From UBA10649 sp965278945 (GTDB taxonomy: Bacteria; Actinomycetota; Actinomycetes; S36-B12), in contig OZ257128.1 in assembly GCA_965278945.1 (NCBI GenBank), positions 1,116,001-1,180,000 of the forward strand: 64,000 bases of DNA. Direction: 5' to 3'. A program made the position numbers and the translations under genes. The notes beneath the pieces are model-generated. The model searched no databases. It was given only the letters and a program-made list of their open reading frames with translations, and was not told where the DNA came from. This document shows positions 28,933 to 36,901 of the stretch, piece by piece (position 1 is the stretch's first letter; each line of letters opens with the position of its first letter).

Positions 28933-29621
28933 CGGCCGGCAGGCTCAGTACGAACCGCTACCTCGAACTGCTGCACACCGAGGGGGAGCGGCTCCTCGTC
29001 GCGGCGGAGAACGCCATGGACCAGGCCGTGCCGGCATGTGAGGGCTGGACCGTCGACGATGTGGTGTTCCACGTGGGCGGGGTGTACGCCCACAAGATCG
29101 CGACCCTGCGACTGGGACGGCGCCCGCAGGAGGGCGAGTGGGACATGCCCTCGGACGAGGCGACGCCGGGGGATGACCTCGTGTGGTGCCACGTCATGCT
29201 GCACGCGATCGCGAAGGAACTGGCACATCGGCCGCCCGAGCAGGCGGCGTGGACGTGGTGGGAGCCGGACCAGACCGTCGGCTTCTGGCAGCGTCGGATG
29301 GCAAACGAGACCGCAGTCCACCGGGCCGACGTCGAGAGTGCAGTCGGGCCGATCACGCCGATCGACTCCGACCTCGCCCTCGATGGCATCGACGAACTCG
29401 TCACAGTGCACCTCCCGTCGGAGGCCGTGGAGCTCAGTCCGGTCGTCGAGGTAGCCGGGTCTGCTGTCAGCGTTCGGTTCGCAGATGTTGAGGTATCCGG
29501 AGACCCGTCGGACGTCCTGCTGTGGCTCTGGGGCCGTCTCGGCGACGATTCGGTCGTGATCAAGGGTGCTGAGGCGCAGATCGCGAGCGTCAAGGCGGCC
29601 CTTCGCGCGGCAACGCAGTAG
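28929..29621 (+). CDS. Mycothiol-dependent maleylpyruvate isomerase family protein
   Basis: The 230-residue protein has the DinB-like four-helix fold of the maleylpyruvate isomerase family: CEGWTVDDVVFHVGGVYAHK near residue 40 with a first metal histidine, the middle helix with VWCHVMLHAI, and NETAVHRADVESA near residue 125 with the third. The C-terminal alpha-beta part (ELSPVVEVAGSAVSVRF, PSDVLLWLWGR) is the usual MDMPI C-terminal domain. Members use mycothiol, which fits an actinobacterium; the substrate is unknown. Confidence 0.85.
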   Translation: MTAGRLSTNRYLELLHTEGERLLVAAENAMDQAVPACEGWTVDDVVFHVGGVYAHKIATLRLGRRPQEGEWDMPSDEATPGDDLVWCHVMLHAIAKELAHRPPEQAAWTWWEPDQTVGFWQRRMANETAVHRADVESAVGPITPIDSDLALDGIDELVTVHLPSEAVELSPVVEVAGSAVSVRFADVEVSGDPSDVLLWLWGRLGDDSVVIKGAEAQIASVKAALRAATQ

Positions 29622-29634
29622 CCGAGCCGGTGAA

Positions 29635-29664
29635 TTGGGAGCATTCCCTCACGGCTGGTAGCCT
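29635..29664 (+). promoter_or_regulatory. Promoter of infC-rpmI-rplT
   Basis: TTGGGA at 29635-29640 and TAGCCT at 29659-29664 are 18 bases apart, a good sigma-70-type arrangement. Transcription would start near 29671, leaving a leader of about 190 bases before infC. Confidence 0.55.
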
Positions 29665-29670
29665 GTTCCC

Positions 29671-29863
29671 CGATCGACCCGGCCTCGCGGCTGGGTCGCG
29701 CAAGCGGAGTCCTCGACTCCCACCTGCTGATCGATTCAGATCATGCAGGTCATGGCCCAGCGGCCCAGCCGCTGCATGCCTGCCGAGGCCTCCGTGCGCG
29801 CAGCGCTGGAGGCCATCGTGGTTTCCGGGGTAGGTCAGCCCGCAACTCAAGCTAGGAGGCGCT
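29671..29863 (+). promoter_or_regulatory. Structured leader RNA of the infC operon, candidate attenuator
   Basis: Two pairings exclude each other. State A: GGCCTCG 29681-29687 with CGAGGCC 29784-29790, extended by GGCTGGG 29689-29695 with CCCAGCC 29764-29770, enclosing hairpins 29706-29720 (GGAGTC/GACTCC) and 29722-29750 (ACCTGCTGATC with GATCA and GCAGGT). State B: GGCCTCC 29787-29793 with GGAGGCC 29808-29814, which uses the same bases 29787-29790 and is followed by a weak T-run (GTGGTTT). This has the logic of an L20- or IF3-controlled leader as known for other phyla; which ligand acts here is inference. Confidence 0.6.
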
Positions 29864-30448
29864 ATCAGCGTCGAACCACGGATCAATGACCGGATTCGCG
29901 TTCCCGAGGTCCGGCTCGTCGGACCCAACGGCGAGCAGGTCGGGATAGTACGAATCGAGGACGCACTGCGACTGGCAGTGGAGGCCGATCTCGACCTGGT
30001 CGAGGTAGCTCCCATGGCGAAGCCGCCCGTGTGCAAGCTCATGGACTTCGGCAAGTTCAAGTACGAAGCCGCTCTCAAGGAGCGCGAATCACGCCGGAAC
30101 CAGACGCACACGGTCATCAAGGAGATGAAGCTGCGACCGAAGATCGACCAGCACGACTACGAGACCAAGAAGGGTCACGTGGAGCGGTTCCTCAAGGCTG
30201 GCGACAAGGTCAAGATCACCATCATGTTCCGCGGACGCGAGCAGAGCCGGCCCGAACTGGGACTGCGCCTGCTCGGCAAGCTGGCCGATGATGTCGCTGA
30301 ACTGGGTTTTGTCGAGGCCACGCCCAAGCAGGACGGCCGCAACATGCTCATGGTCATCGCACCCCACCGTCGCAAGTCCGAGACGGTCAAGGCGCGATCC
30401 GATGAGCAGACTGAATCTCTCGACCTCCCCGAGGCCGAGACCGCTTAG
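29864..30448 (+). CDS. infC: Translation initiation factor IF-3, AUC start codon
   Basis: IF-3 binds the 30S subunit and checks the start codon. Reading from ATC at 29864 gives 194 residues beginning with the canonical EPRINDRIRVPEVRLVGPNG segment; AGGAGG at 29854-29859 is four bases before it. The first standard start codon in frame is GTG 29978, which would delete most of the N-terminal domain. A rare AUU or AUC start is a known autoregulatory feature of infC, because IF-3 itself rejects such codons. The C-terminal domain reads KLRPKIDQHDYETKKGHVER and KITIMFRGREQSRPELG. Confidence 0.93.
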   Translation: MSVEPRINDRIRVPEVRLVGPNGEQVGIVRIEDALRLAVEADLDLVEVAPMAKPPVCKLMDFGKFKYEAALKERESRRNQTHTVIKEMKLRPKIDQHDYETKKGHVERFLKAGDKVKITIMFRGREQSRPELGLRLLGKLADDVAELGFVEATPKQDGRNMLMVIAPHRRKSETVKARSDEQTESLDLPEAETA

Positions 30449-30456
30449 AACGCATG

Positions 30457-30500
30457 GGGGTCCCCGGACCCCAACACAGACCACCCGGCGCCCGCGCCGG
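30457..30500 (+). promoter_or_regulatory. Two tandem CCCG-loop hairpins between infC and rpmI
   Basis: GGGGTC 30457-30462 pairs with GACCCC 30467-30472, and CCGGCG 30485-30490 pairs with CGCCGG 30495-30500; both loops are CCCG. There is no T-tract, so they are more likely RNA-processing or stability elements than terminators. Confidence 0.45.
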
Positions 30501-30521
30501 ACCGGAAGAATGAGGACAGCA

Positions 30522-30716
30522 ATGCCGAAGCAGAAGACCCACAGCGGTGCCAAGAAGCGATTCAAGGTCACCGGCTCGGGCAAGATCACGCACGAGCAGG
30601 CCGGCCGCCGTCACCTGATGGAGGTCAAGTCCAGTCGTCGTACGCGTCGCCTCGAGTCCGACCAGGTCGTCGCACCTTCGGATCTCAAGAAGGTCAAGCG
30701 CCTCCTCGGTCGCTGA
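30522..30716 (+). CDS. rpmI: 50S ribosomal protein L35
   Basis: The 64-residue basic protein MPKQKTHSGAKKRFKVTGSG... is a full-length L35 with the conserved HLMEVKSSRRTRRL middle. The frame is open well upstream but the ATG at 30522 gives the universal MPKxKTH start, with GAGGAC upstream. It sits in the conserved order infC-rpmI-rplT. Confidence 0.97.
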   Translation: MPKQKTHSGAKKRFKVTGSGKITHEQAGRRHLMEVKSSRRTRRLESDQVVAPSDLKKVKRLLGR

Positions 30717-30799
30717 TCTCCGCTTCTGCGGAACCACGCTCGTCCCATCCCCAGTGACGGATTCATCCCAAGTCACGTACTGAAGCTCAGGAGATTGCC

Positions 30800-31168
30800 A
30801 TGGCACGCGTCAAGCGCGCAGTCAATGCACAGAAGAAGCGTCGCGACATGCTCGAGCGCGCGTCCGGCTACCGCGGTCAGCGCTCGCGCCTGTACCGCAA
30901 GGCCAAGGAGCAGGTCACTCACTCGCTCGTCTACGCCTACGCCGATCGCCGCAACCGCAAGGGCGACTTCCGTCGGCTGTGGATCCAGCGCATCAACGCT
31001 GCGTGCCGCCTGAATGGCATGACCTACAACCGCTTCATCCAGGGCCTCAAGGCTGCTGGCGTCGAGGTCGACCGCCGCATGCTCGCCGAGCTCGCGGTCA
31101 ACGATGCGCCGGCCTTTGCCACGCTCGTCGACGTCTCGCGCGCGGCGCTCCCCGCCCAGGCCGCCTGA
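30800..31168 (+). CDS. rplT: 50S ribosomal protein L20
   Basis: The 122-residue protein begins MARVKRAVNAQKKRRDMLER and has the helix-rich basic N-terminus and the globular RLNGMTYNRFIQGLKAAGVE typical of L20. L20 is an early assembly protein and, in other bacteria, the repressor of this operon by binding its leader RNA. AGGAG is about six bases before the ATG. The last residues after LVDVSRAAL are a short Ala-rich tail. Confidence 0.97.
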   Translation: MARVKRAVNAQKKRRDMLERASGYRGQRSRLYRKAKEQVTHSLVYAYADRRNRKGDFRRLWIQRINAACRLNGMTYNRFIQGLKAAGVEVDRRMLAELAVNDAPAFATLVDVSRAALPAQAA

Positions 31169-31182
31169 CCCTGGACGCGGCG

Positions 31183-32028
31183 GTGCCGGGTCCGAACAAG
31201 GTCACGTCGACCTCGTCGGACCGGGTCAGCCGAATCCGGGCGCTGAACACCCGAACTGGTCGCCGCAAGGCGGGCCGGTTCGTGGTCGAAGGCCCGCAGT
31301 CACTCGAGAGCGCCATTCGCGCTGGAGTCCGCCTGCATGACCTGATCGTCGACGAAACGGCGATCGACGGCTTTGCTGACCTGATTGCGCTCGCCGAGGC
31401 CGCGGGAGCCCGTACGACGCTCGTCACGCCCGCGGTCATGACCGCGATGGCGGACACCGAGCACCCGCAGGGCATCCTCGCCGTGTGTGACCTGCTCGTC
31501 GATGGCGATCTCGCTGCGGCGATGTCCGCACCGGGACCGGTCGTCGTGCTCGAGTCCATCGCGGACCCGGGGAACGTCGGCACCGTCATCCGTACCGCTG
31601 ACTCGGTCAGTGCGGCCGCGGTCATCCTCACGCCAGGCTCGGCCGACGTGCACAGCGGCAAGGTGGTCAGGTCGACCGCGGGCTCCCTCTTCCATCTGCC
31701 CGTGATCAGCGGGATGGCGATCGAGGAAGTCCTCTCGGCCGCGCGCACGGCAGGCCGCCCGATCGCGGTCGCATCCGGCGACGGAGACGTGTCGCTGTTC
31801 GACGCGGCGGACGACGGGCGAGTCGACCAGCGAACCTGCTGGATCATCGGCTCGGAGGCACACGGGGTAAGCCAGGAGGCGCGTTCTGCGGCTGACCACG
31901 TCGTCGTCATTCCGATGACCGGCCTCGCGGAGTCCCTCAACGCGGGCGTGGCCGCCGCCGTACTGCTCTATGTGACGCGCCACGCCGAAAGCCGAGTGCA
32001 GCAGCACGGCGAACGAATGACAGACTAG
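31183..32028 (+). CDS. SpoU-family rRNA 2'-O-ribose methyltransferase
   Basis: The product methylates a ribose in rRNA or tRNA with SAM. The N-terminal L30e-like substrate-binding domain starts near SRIRALNTRTGRRKAGRFVV and a SPOUT domain follows with the three knot motifs: VVLESIADPGNVGTVIRTAD, WIIGSEAHGVS, and IPMTGLAESLNAGVAAAVLL. The position after rplT matches the mycobacterial tsnR-type gene; the exact target cannot be read from sequence. GTG 31183 (281 residues) is the first good start after the rplT stop; no strong ribosome site is seen. Confidence 0.9.
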   Translation: MPGPNKVTSTSSDRVSRIRALNTRTGRRKAGRFVVEGPQSLESAIRAGVRLHDLIVDETAIDGFADLIALAEAAGARTTLVTPAVMTAMADTEHPQGILAVCDLLVDGDLAAAMSAPGPVVVLESIADPGNVGTVIRTADSVSAAAVILTPGSADVHSGKVVRSTAGSLFHLPVISGMAIEEVLSAARTAGRPIAVASGDGDVSLFDAADDGRVDQRTCWIIGSEAHGVSQEARSAADHVVVIPMTGLAESLNAGVAAAVLLYVTRHAESRVQQHGERMTD

Positions 32029-32069
32029 GCACCGCCGACAAGCCTCGGTGTGACGATCAGGAGCGTGAA

Positions 32070-32915
32070 GTGTCCGACATGTCCGGTTCGACCTCGGGTT
32101 CCATTGGCGACTACATCTCCCTTCCGATCTTCGAGGAGACCGGCTACGTCGTCATCGACTCCTACGACCAGGCCCAGGACCCCCGCGAGTGGGAGGACCT
32201 GCACTTCGTCGACTGGAAGTCCTCGGGCGACACGCGATTCGCCCCGCTCGCCAGCGCCTACGGCGACATGGAGTGCGACGGATTCTGGAACCACAACCCG
32301 GCCAAGACCGACAAGGACGGCGTCTGGGTCCCCGCGAATGTCGCGGTCGCCCCGCGCCTGGTTGCTCGTGCGCAGGAGCCCGGCGCCAACATCGGCCGTT
32401 GCCGCGTCATCGAGCTGCAGCCGAACGACTACGCCGACGCGCTGTACAACATGCACCGCGACGACAACAACCGACTCAATCCCCCCGGCACCGGCTGGAT
32501 CGTGCGCGCGTTCTACAACCTCACGGACAACCCGGACTCGCTGATGATCCTGCGCGGCGACAAGGGCGACGCCGCCACGGAGACGCGCGTGCCGCTGCCG
32601 GCCGGCGCCCAGGTGATCATCGACACGCAGCGCCTGTGGCATGCGGTGTGGCACCCGGGCAGCGAGCCGCGGTACTGCCTGATCACCTCGTATACGTCCG
32701 GTCCCGAGCTCGGCTCGTGGATCGACTCGCAGCACCCGATTCCCCGCATCGATGTCGCGCCACTCGACCCGGACTTCGCGGCTGCGGCCGAGGCCACCGC
32801 GCAGAAGCGACGCGATGATCGCGCCGCGGCGCTCGCGGCCCGGGGTGCTGATCCCACGTTCGGCGACGGCAGCCTCAGCGGTGGATCGATGACCGAGGTT
32901 CTGTCCGAGGCCTGA
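32070..32915 (+). CDS. Putative Fe(II)/2-oxoglutarate-dependent oxygenase
   Basis: Not a family I can name. The 281-residue protein has the pattern of a cupin-fold 2-oxoglutarate oxygenase: H129-x-D131 in MHRDDNN, a distal histidine in RLWHAVWHPG (H191 or H195), and R201 in PRYCLITSY about ten residues later, where the 2-oxoglutarate carboxylate would bind. There is no signal peptide; the C-terminus is an Ala-rich helix and a Ser/Gly tail. GTG 32070 is supported by AGGAG at 32059-32063. It is followed by cysD and cysNC with a 64-base gap, suggesting a link with sulfur chemistry, but the substrate is unknown. Confidence 0.6.
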   Translation: MSDMSGSTSGSIGDYISLPIFEETGYVVIDSYDQAQDPREWEDLHFVDWKSSGDTRFAPLASAYGDMECDGFWNHNPAKTDKDGVWVPANVAVAPRLVARAQEPGANIGRCRVIELQPNDYADALYNMHRDDNNRLNPPGTGWIVRAFYNLTDNPDSLMILRGDKGDAATETRVPLPAGAQVIIDTQRLWHAVWHPGSEPRYCLITSYTSGPELGSWIDSQHPIPRIDVAPLDPDFAAAAEATAQKRRDDRAAALAARGADPTFGDGSLSGGSMTEVLSEA

Positions 32916-32979
32916 GCAAGGCCAGCACATCGGCGAGCAGTCGCCGACAGGGGAGCAGCATTCCCCCGACGAAAGGAAG

Positions 32980-33909
32980 ATGTCCGTGACTTCGGTCGCA
33001 TCCGTGCCGTACAGCGCGGTCCTCGACGAGCTCGAGGCCGAGGCGATCCATATCTATCGGGAGACCGCAGCCGCGTTCCGCAATCCCGTCCTGCTCTACA
33101 GCATCGGCAAGGACTCGTCGGTCCTGCTGCACCTGGCGATCAAGGCCTTCGCGCCCGCGCCGATCCCGTTCCCGATCATGCACGTCGACACCGGCTGGAA
33201 GTTCCGGGAGATGATCGAGTTCCGCGATCGTCGCGCCGCGGAGCTCGGGCTCGACATGCGCATCGCGCAGAATGTCGAGGCCAAGGCCGAGGGTGTCAGC
33301 CCGTTCACCCATGGCACGCACGAGTACACCCGCCTGATGAAGACGGTCGCGCTGCGCGAGGGACTGGACCGCTATGGCTTCGACGCTGCTGTCGGAGGCG
33401 CGCGCCGCGACGAGGAGCGCAGCCGCGCGAAGGAGCGGATCTTCAGCCTGCGCGAGCCTGGTCACCAGTGGGATCCGCGCAAGCAGCGCCCGGAGTTCTG
33501 GCGCACCGCGAACACGCAGCTGGCGCCGGGACAGTCGATGAGGGTGTTCCCGCTGTCGAACTGGACCGAGCTCGACGTGTGGAAGTACATCCAGCGCGAG
33601 GACATCCCGATTCCCGACCTGTACTTCGCCAAGGCGCGACCGGTGGTGGAGCGCGACGGGCAGCTGATCATGGTCGACGACGACCGGTTCCCGCTGAACG
33701 AGGGCGAGACTCCCGAGATGCGCGTCGTGCGCTTCCGCACGCTGGGCTGCTACCCGCTGACCGGCGCGGTCGAGTCCACCGCCGACACGATGGAGCAGCT
33801 CGTCGCCGAGATGGCCGGGGCCAAGTACTCCGAGCGGTCAGGCCGGCTCATCGACGGCGAGGGCGGATCGGAATCCATGGAAGGCAAGAAGAAGGAGGGC
33901 TACTTCTAG
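32980..33909 (+). CDS. cysD: Sulfate adenylyltransferase subunit 2
   Basis: CysD forms adenosine 5'-phosphosulfate from ATP and sulfate, driven by the GTPase CysN. The 309-residue protein has the PP-loop LLYSIGKDSSVLLHLAIKAF, the HVDTGWKFREMIEFRD motif and the C-terminal RFRTLGCYPLTGAVES. AAAGGAAG lies directly before the ATG. Between the oxygenase gene and this start are two small hairpins (TCGGCGA 32930-32936 with TCGCCGA 32941-32947, and GGGGA 32950-32954 with TCCCC). The TAG overlaps the cysNC start by one base. Confidence 0.96.
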   Translation: MSVTSVASVPYSAVLDELEAEAIHIYRETAAAFRNPVLLYSIGKDSSVLLHLAIKAFAPAPIPFPIMHVDTGWKFREMIEFRDRRAAELGLDMRIAQNVEAKAEGVSPFTHGTHEYTRLMKTVALREGLDRYGFDAAVGGARRDEERSRAKERIFSLREPGHQWDPRKQRPEFWRTANTQLAPGQSMRVFPLSNWTELDVWKYIQREDIPIPDLYFAKARPVVERDGQLIMVDDDRFPLNEGETPEMRVVRFRTLGCYPLTGAVESTADTMEQLVAEMAGAKYSERSGRLIDGEGGSESMEGKKKEGYF

Positions 33910-35792
33910 TGGCCGCCACGCTCACCCCAGTCCTTCATCTCGTCACCTGCGGTTCGGTCGACGACGGCAAGTCGACGCTCATCGGTCGCCTGCTGGCCGA
34001 GACGAACTCGGTTCCGCTCGACACCCTCGAGTACGCCAAGCGCACCCGTCGCGGTGGCTCGACGATCCCCGTCGGCGACATCGACTACTCGCTGCTCACC
34101 GACGGCCTCGAGGCCGAGCGGGAGCAGGGCATCACGATCGACGTGGCCTACCGCCACATGAACCTCCCGAACGGCAGGCGCGTCCTGGTGGCGGACTCGC
34201 CCGGGCACGAGCAGTACACCCGGAACATGGCGGTGGCCGCGTCCAACGGAGACGTGGCGATCCTCATGGTCGACGCAGCACGTGGCGTGCGCGCGCAGAC
34301 CCACCGCCACCTGACGATCTGCGCCCTCATGGGCGTGAAGACGGTCCTCGTCGCGGTCAACAAGATGGACCTCGTCGGCTACGAGCACGCGACCTTCGAG
34401 GAGGTCGTCGGAATCGTGCGCACGACCGCCGCCCGACTCGACGTGCCCGAGGTCATCGCGATCCCGGTCAGTGCGGTCTCCGGTGCCAATCTCACATCGC
34501 CGAGCACCGACATGCCCTGGTACACCGGGCCGACCATCCTCGAGGCCCTCGAGCGGTGGGAGCCGATCGCGGAGCGCGAAGGAGCTGCCGTCGTCGAGGC
34601 ACCCTTCCGATTCCCGGTGCAGTTCATCGTGCGAGCCGAGGGCAACTTCCGCGGCTATGCGGGCACCGTCGTGTCGGGCAGCGTTGCCCGCGGCGACCGG
34701 ATCCAGGTCGCGGACTCGGGCCGGACCGCTGCGGTCGACCGCATCGTCACCTACGACCTGCATGTCGACGGCCACATTGCCGAACTCGACCGCGCCGAGA
34801 CCGGACAGGCGGTGACCATCACTCTCGACACCGAGGTCGACGTCACTCGCGGTGACGTGATCTCCTCCGCGGAGGGCGTGCTGCTGGAGCCCGCCGATCG
34901 CTTCGCGGTCGACATGGTGTGGCTGGGCGAGGAGCCGCTCGCACACGGCCGGTCCTACATGCTGGTGTCCGGGTCGCGGTCCGTCCCGGCGACCGTGACG
35001 AACGTGCGCCACCGCCTCGACGTGGTCGAGGGCCACGAGCACGCGGCGCGGATCCTCGAGATGAACGACATCGGCAGGGTCGAGGTCGCCACCGACAAGC
35101 CCGTGCCGATGGATCCGTACACGCTCGTCCGCGACACTGGCGGATTCCTGCTGGTCGATCGCGTGACCGCCGATACCGTCGCCGCCGGCATGGTCCGGCA
35201 CGTCATGCGCCGGTCGACGAACGTCGTGCGTCACGACTACGCGGTCGACGTCGCCGCGCGCAGGGTGCTCATGGGGCACGACGCGAAGGTCATCTGGCTC
35301 ACCGGGCTCTCGGGTGCGGGCAAGTCCACCATCGCCGACGCGGCAGTGCGCAAGCTCCACGCCCTGGGTGTCCACACCTTCGTGCTCGACGGCGACAACG
35401 TGCGGCACGGTCTCAACAAGGACCTCGGCTTCACCCCCGAGGACCGCGCGGAGAACGTCCGTCGAGTCGCGGAGGTCAGCAAGCTGATGTGCGAGGCCGG
35501 CGTCGTCGTCTTCGTCGCACTCGTCTCGCCCTTCGTCTCGGACCGCCGCGCGGCGCGCGACCTGTTCGAGCCGGAGCAGTTCATCGAGGTCTACGTCGAC
35601 ACCCCACTCGACATCGTCACCGAGCGCGACACCAAGGGCCTGTACGCCAAGGCCGCAGCCGGGAACCTGCCGAACCTCACCGGCGTCGGCCAGGACTACG
35701 AGGCACCCGAGCATGCCGAGCTCATCCTTCGCGGCACCGGTGACCTCGATGCGTCCGTCGACGCGCTCGTCCGGCTGGTGCTGGGCGAGTAA
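33909..35792 (+). CDS. cysNC: Sulfate adenylyltransferase subunit 1 fused to adenylylsulfate kinase
   Basis: A 627-residue fusion: residues 1-430 are the EF-Tu-like GTPase CysN (P-loop GSVDDGKST 15-23, DSPGHEQYTRNM, NKMD), and residues 450-627 are APS kinase CysC with P-loop GLSGAGKST (466-474), LDGDNVRHGLN and FVALVSPF. Together with CysD it converts sulfate to PAPS. The GTG at 33909 overlaps the cysD stop. No PAPS reductase or sulfite reductase is nearby, so the product may serve assimilation encoded elsewhere or sulfonation. It joins pheS with a one-base overlap. Confidence 0.96.
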   Translation: MAATLTPVLHLVTCGSVDDGKSTLIGRLLAETNSVPLDTLEYAKRTRRGGSTIPVGDIDYSLLTDGLEAEREQGITIDVAYRHMNLPNGRRVLVADSPGHEQYTRNMAVAASNGDVAILMVDAARGVRAQTHRHLTICALMGVKTVLVAVNKMDLVGYEHATFEEVVGIVRTTAARLDVPEVIAIPVSAVSGANLTSPSTDMPWYTGPTILEALERWEPIAEREGAAVVEAPFRFPVQFIVRAEGNFRGYAGTVVSGSVARGDRIQVADSGRTAAVDRIVTYDLHVDGHIAELDRAETGQAVTITLDTEVDVTRGDVISSAEGVLLEPADRFAVDMVWLGEEPLAHGRSYMLVSGSRSVPATVTNVRHRLDVVEGHEHAARILEMNDIGRVEVATDKPVPMDPYTLVRDTGGFLLVDRVTADTVAAGMVRHVMRRSTNVVRHDYAVDVAARRVLMGHDAKVIWLTGLSGAGKSTIADAAVRKLHALGVHTFVLDGDNVRHGLNKDLGFTPEDRAENVRRVAEVSKLMCEAGVVVFVALVSPFVSDRRAARDLFEPEQFIEVYVDTPLDIVTERDTKGLYAKAAAGNLPNLTGVGQDYEAPEHAELILRGTGDLDASVDALVRLVLGE

Positions 35793-36901
35793 TGTCCGGG
35801 CCCAATACGTCCTTCGACCCCAAGCAGGTCTCGATGCTGAGCGGAGATGCCGTCGCCGCGATGGTGTCGTCGGCGCTGGCCGACATCGCTGCCGCATCGG
35901 ATCTCAGCGCGCTCAAGGACGCCCGGCTCGCGCATGCCGGCGACCGCTCGCCGCTGGCCCTGGCCAACCGCGAGATCGGTGCCCTTCCGCCGGCCGCCAA
36001 GGCCGACACCGGCAAGCGCATCGGGGAGGCCCGCGGCCAGGTCAAGGCCGCACTCGATGAACGTCAGGTCGCGCTGGAGCGCGAGCGCGACGAGCGTGTT
36101 CTGGTGGACGAGGCCGTCGACGTCACACTGCCCACCGATCGCCAGCCGCTCGGAGCGCGCCATCCTCTGACGACATTGATGGAACGCGTCGTCGACGTGT
36201 TCGTCAGCATGGGCTACGACATCGCCGAAGGCCCCGAGCTCGAGGCCGAATGGGTCAACTTCGACGCGCTGAACATGCCACCTGATCATCCTGCACGCAC
36301 GATGCAGGACACCTTCTTCGTCGAGACCGCGGACAGCGGCGTCGTCCTGCGCACGCACACGTCTCCGATCCAGATCCGCGCGATGCTCGAACGCGAGCCG
36401 CCGATCTACGTCGTGGCGCCCGGCCGGGTGTACCGGACCGACGAGCTCGATGCGACCCACACTCCCGTCTTCCACCAGATCGAGGCGCTGGCCGTCGACA
36501 AGGGCATCACCATGGCGGACCTTCGCGGCACCCTGGATCACTTCGCGTCGTCGATGTTCGGCGACGGGATCCGCACGCGCATGCGTCCGTCCTACTTCCC
36601 GTTCACCGAGCCGAGCGCCGAGGTGGACCTGGAGTGCTTCGTGTGCCGGGGCGAGTCCGTCGGCAACCCCGACCGTCCGTGCCGCACCTGCGGCAGCGAG
36701 GGCTGGATCGAGTGGGGTGGCTGCGGCATGGTGAACCCGCGCGTCCTTTGTGCCGTCGGCATCGACCCCGACGTCTATCGGGGCTTCGCCTTCGGCATCG
36801 GCGTCGAGCGCACCCTCATGTTCCGCAACGGAGTGAGCGACATGCGCGACATGGTCGAGGGCGACGTTCGCTTCACGCACGCGTTCGGGCTGGAGGCCTG
36901 A
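35792..36901 (+). CDS. pheS: Phenylalanyl-tRNA synthetase alpha subunit
   Basis: PheS is the catalytic subunit of the alpha2beta2 enzyme that charges tRNA-Phe. The 369-residue protein has an N-terminal coiled-coil tRNA-binding arm (residues 15-115) and the class II core with HPLTTLMERVVDVFVSMGYD, GPELEAEWVNFDALNMPPDHPAR (motif area), VAPGRVYRTDELDATHTPVF and motif 3 FGIGVERTLMFRNGV. The C-rich FVCRGE...CRTCGSEGWIEW loop is typical of PheS. The ATG overlaps the cysNC stop. Confidence 0.97.
   Translation: MSGPNTSFDPKQVSMLSGDAVAAMVSSALADIAAASDLSALKDARLAHAGDRSPLALANREIGALPPAAKADTGKRIGEARGQVKAALDERQVALERERDERVLVDEAVDVTLPTDRQPLGARHPLTTLMERVVDVFVSMGYDIAEGPELEAEWVNFDALNMPPDHPARTMQDTFFVETADSGVVLRTHTSPIQIRAMLEREPPIYVVAPGRVYRTDELDATHTPVFHQIEALAVDKGITMADLRGTLDHFASSMFGDGIRTRMRPSYFPFTEPSAEVDLECFVCRGESVGNPDRPCRTCGSEGWIEWGGCGMVNPRVLCAVGIDPDVYRGFAFGIGVERTLMFRNGVSDMRDMVEGDVRFTHAFGLEA

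Noticed and set aside
30717..30799. Terminator between rpmI and rplT (TCCGC/GCGGA hairpin)
   Set aside because: Five base pairs only and no T-tract; the genes form one operon.
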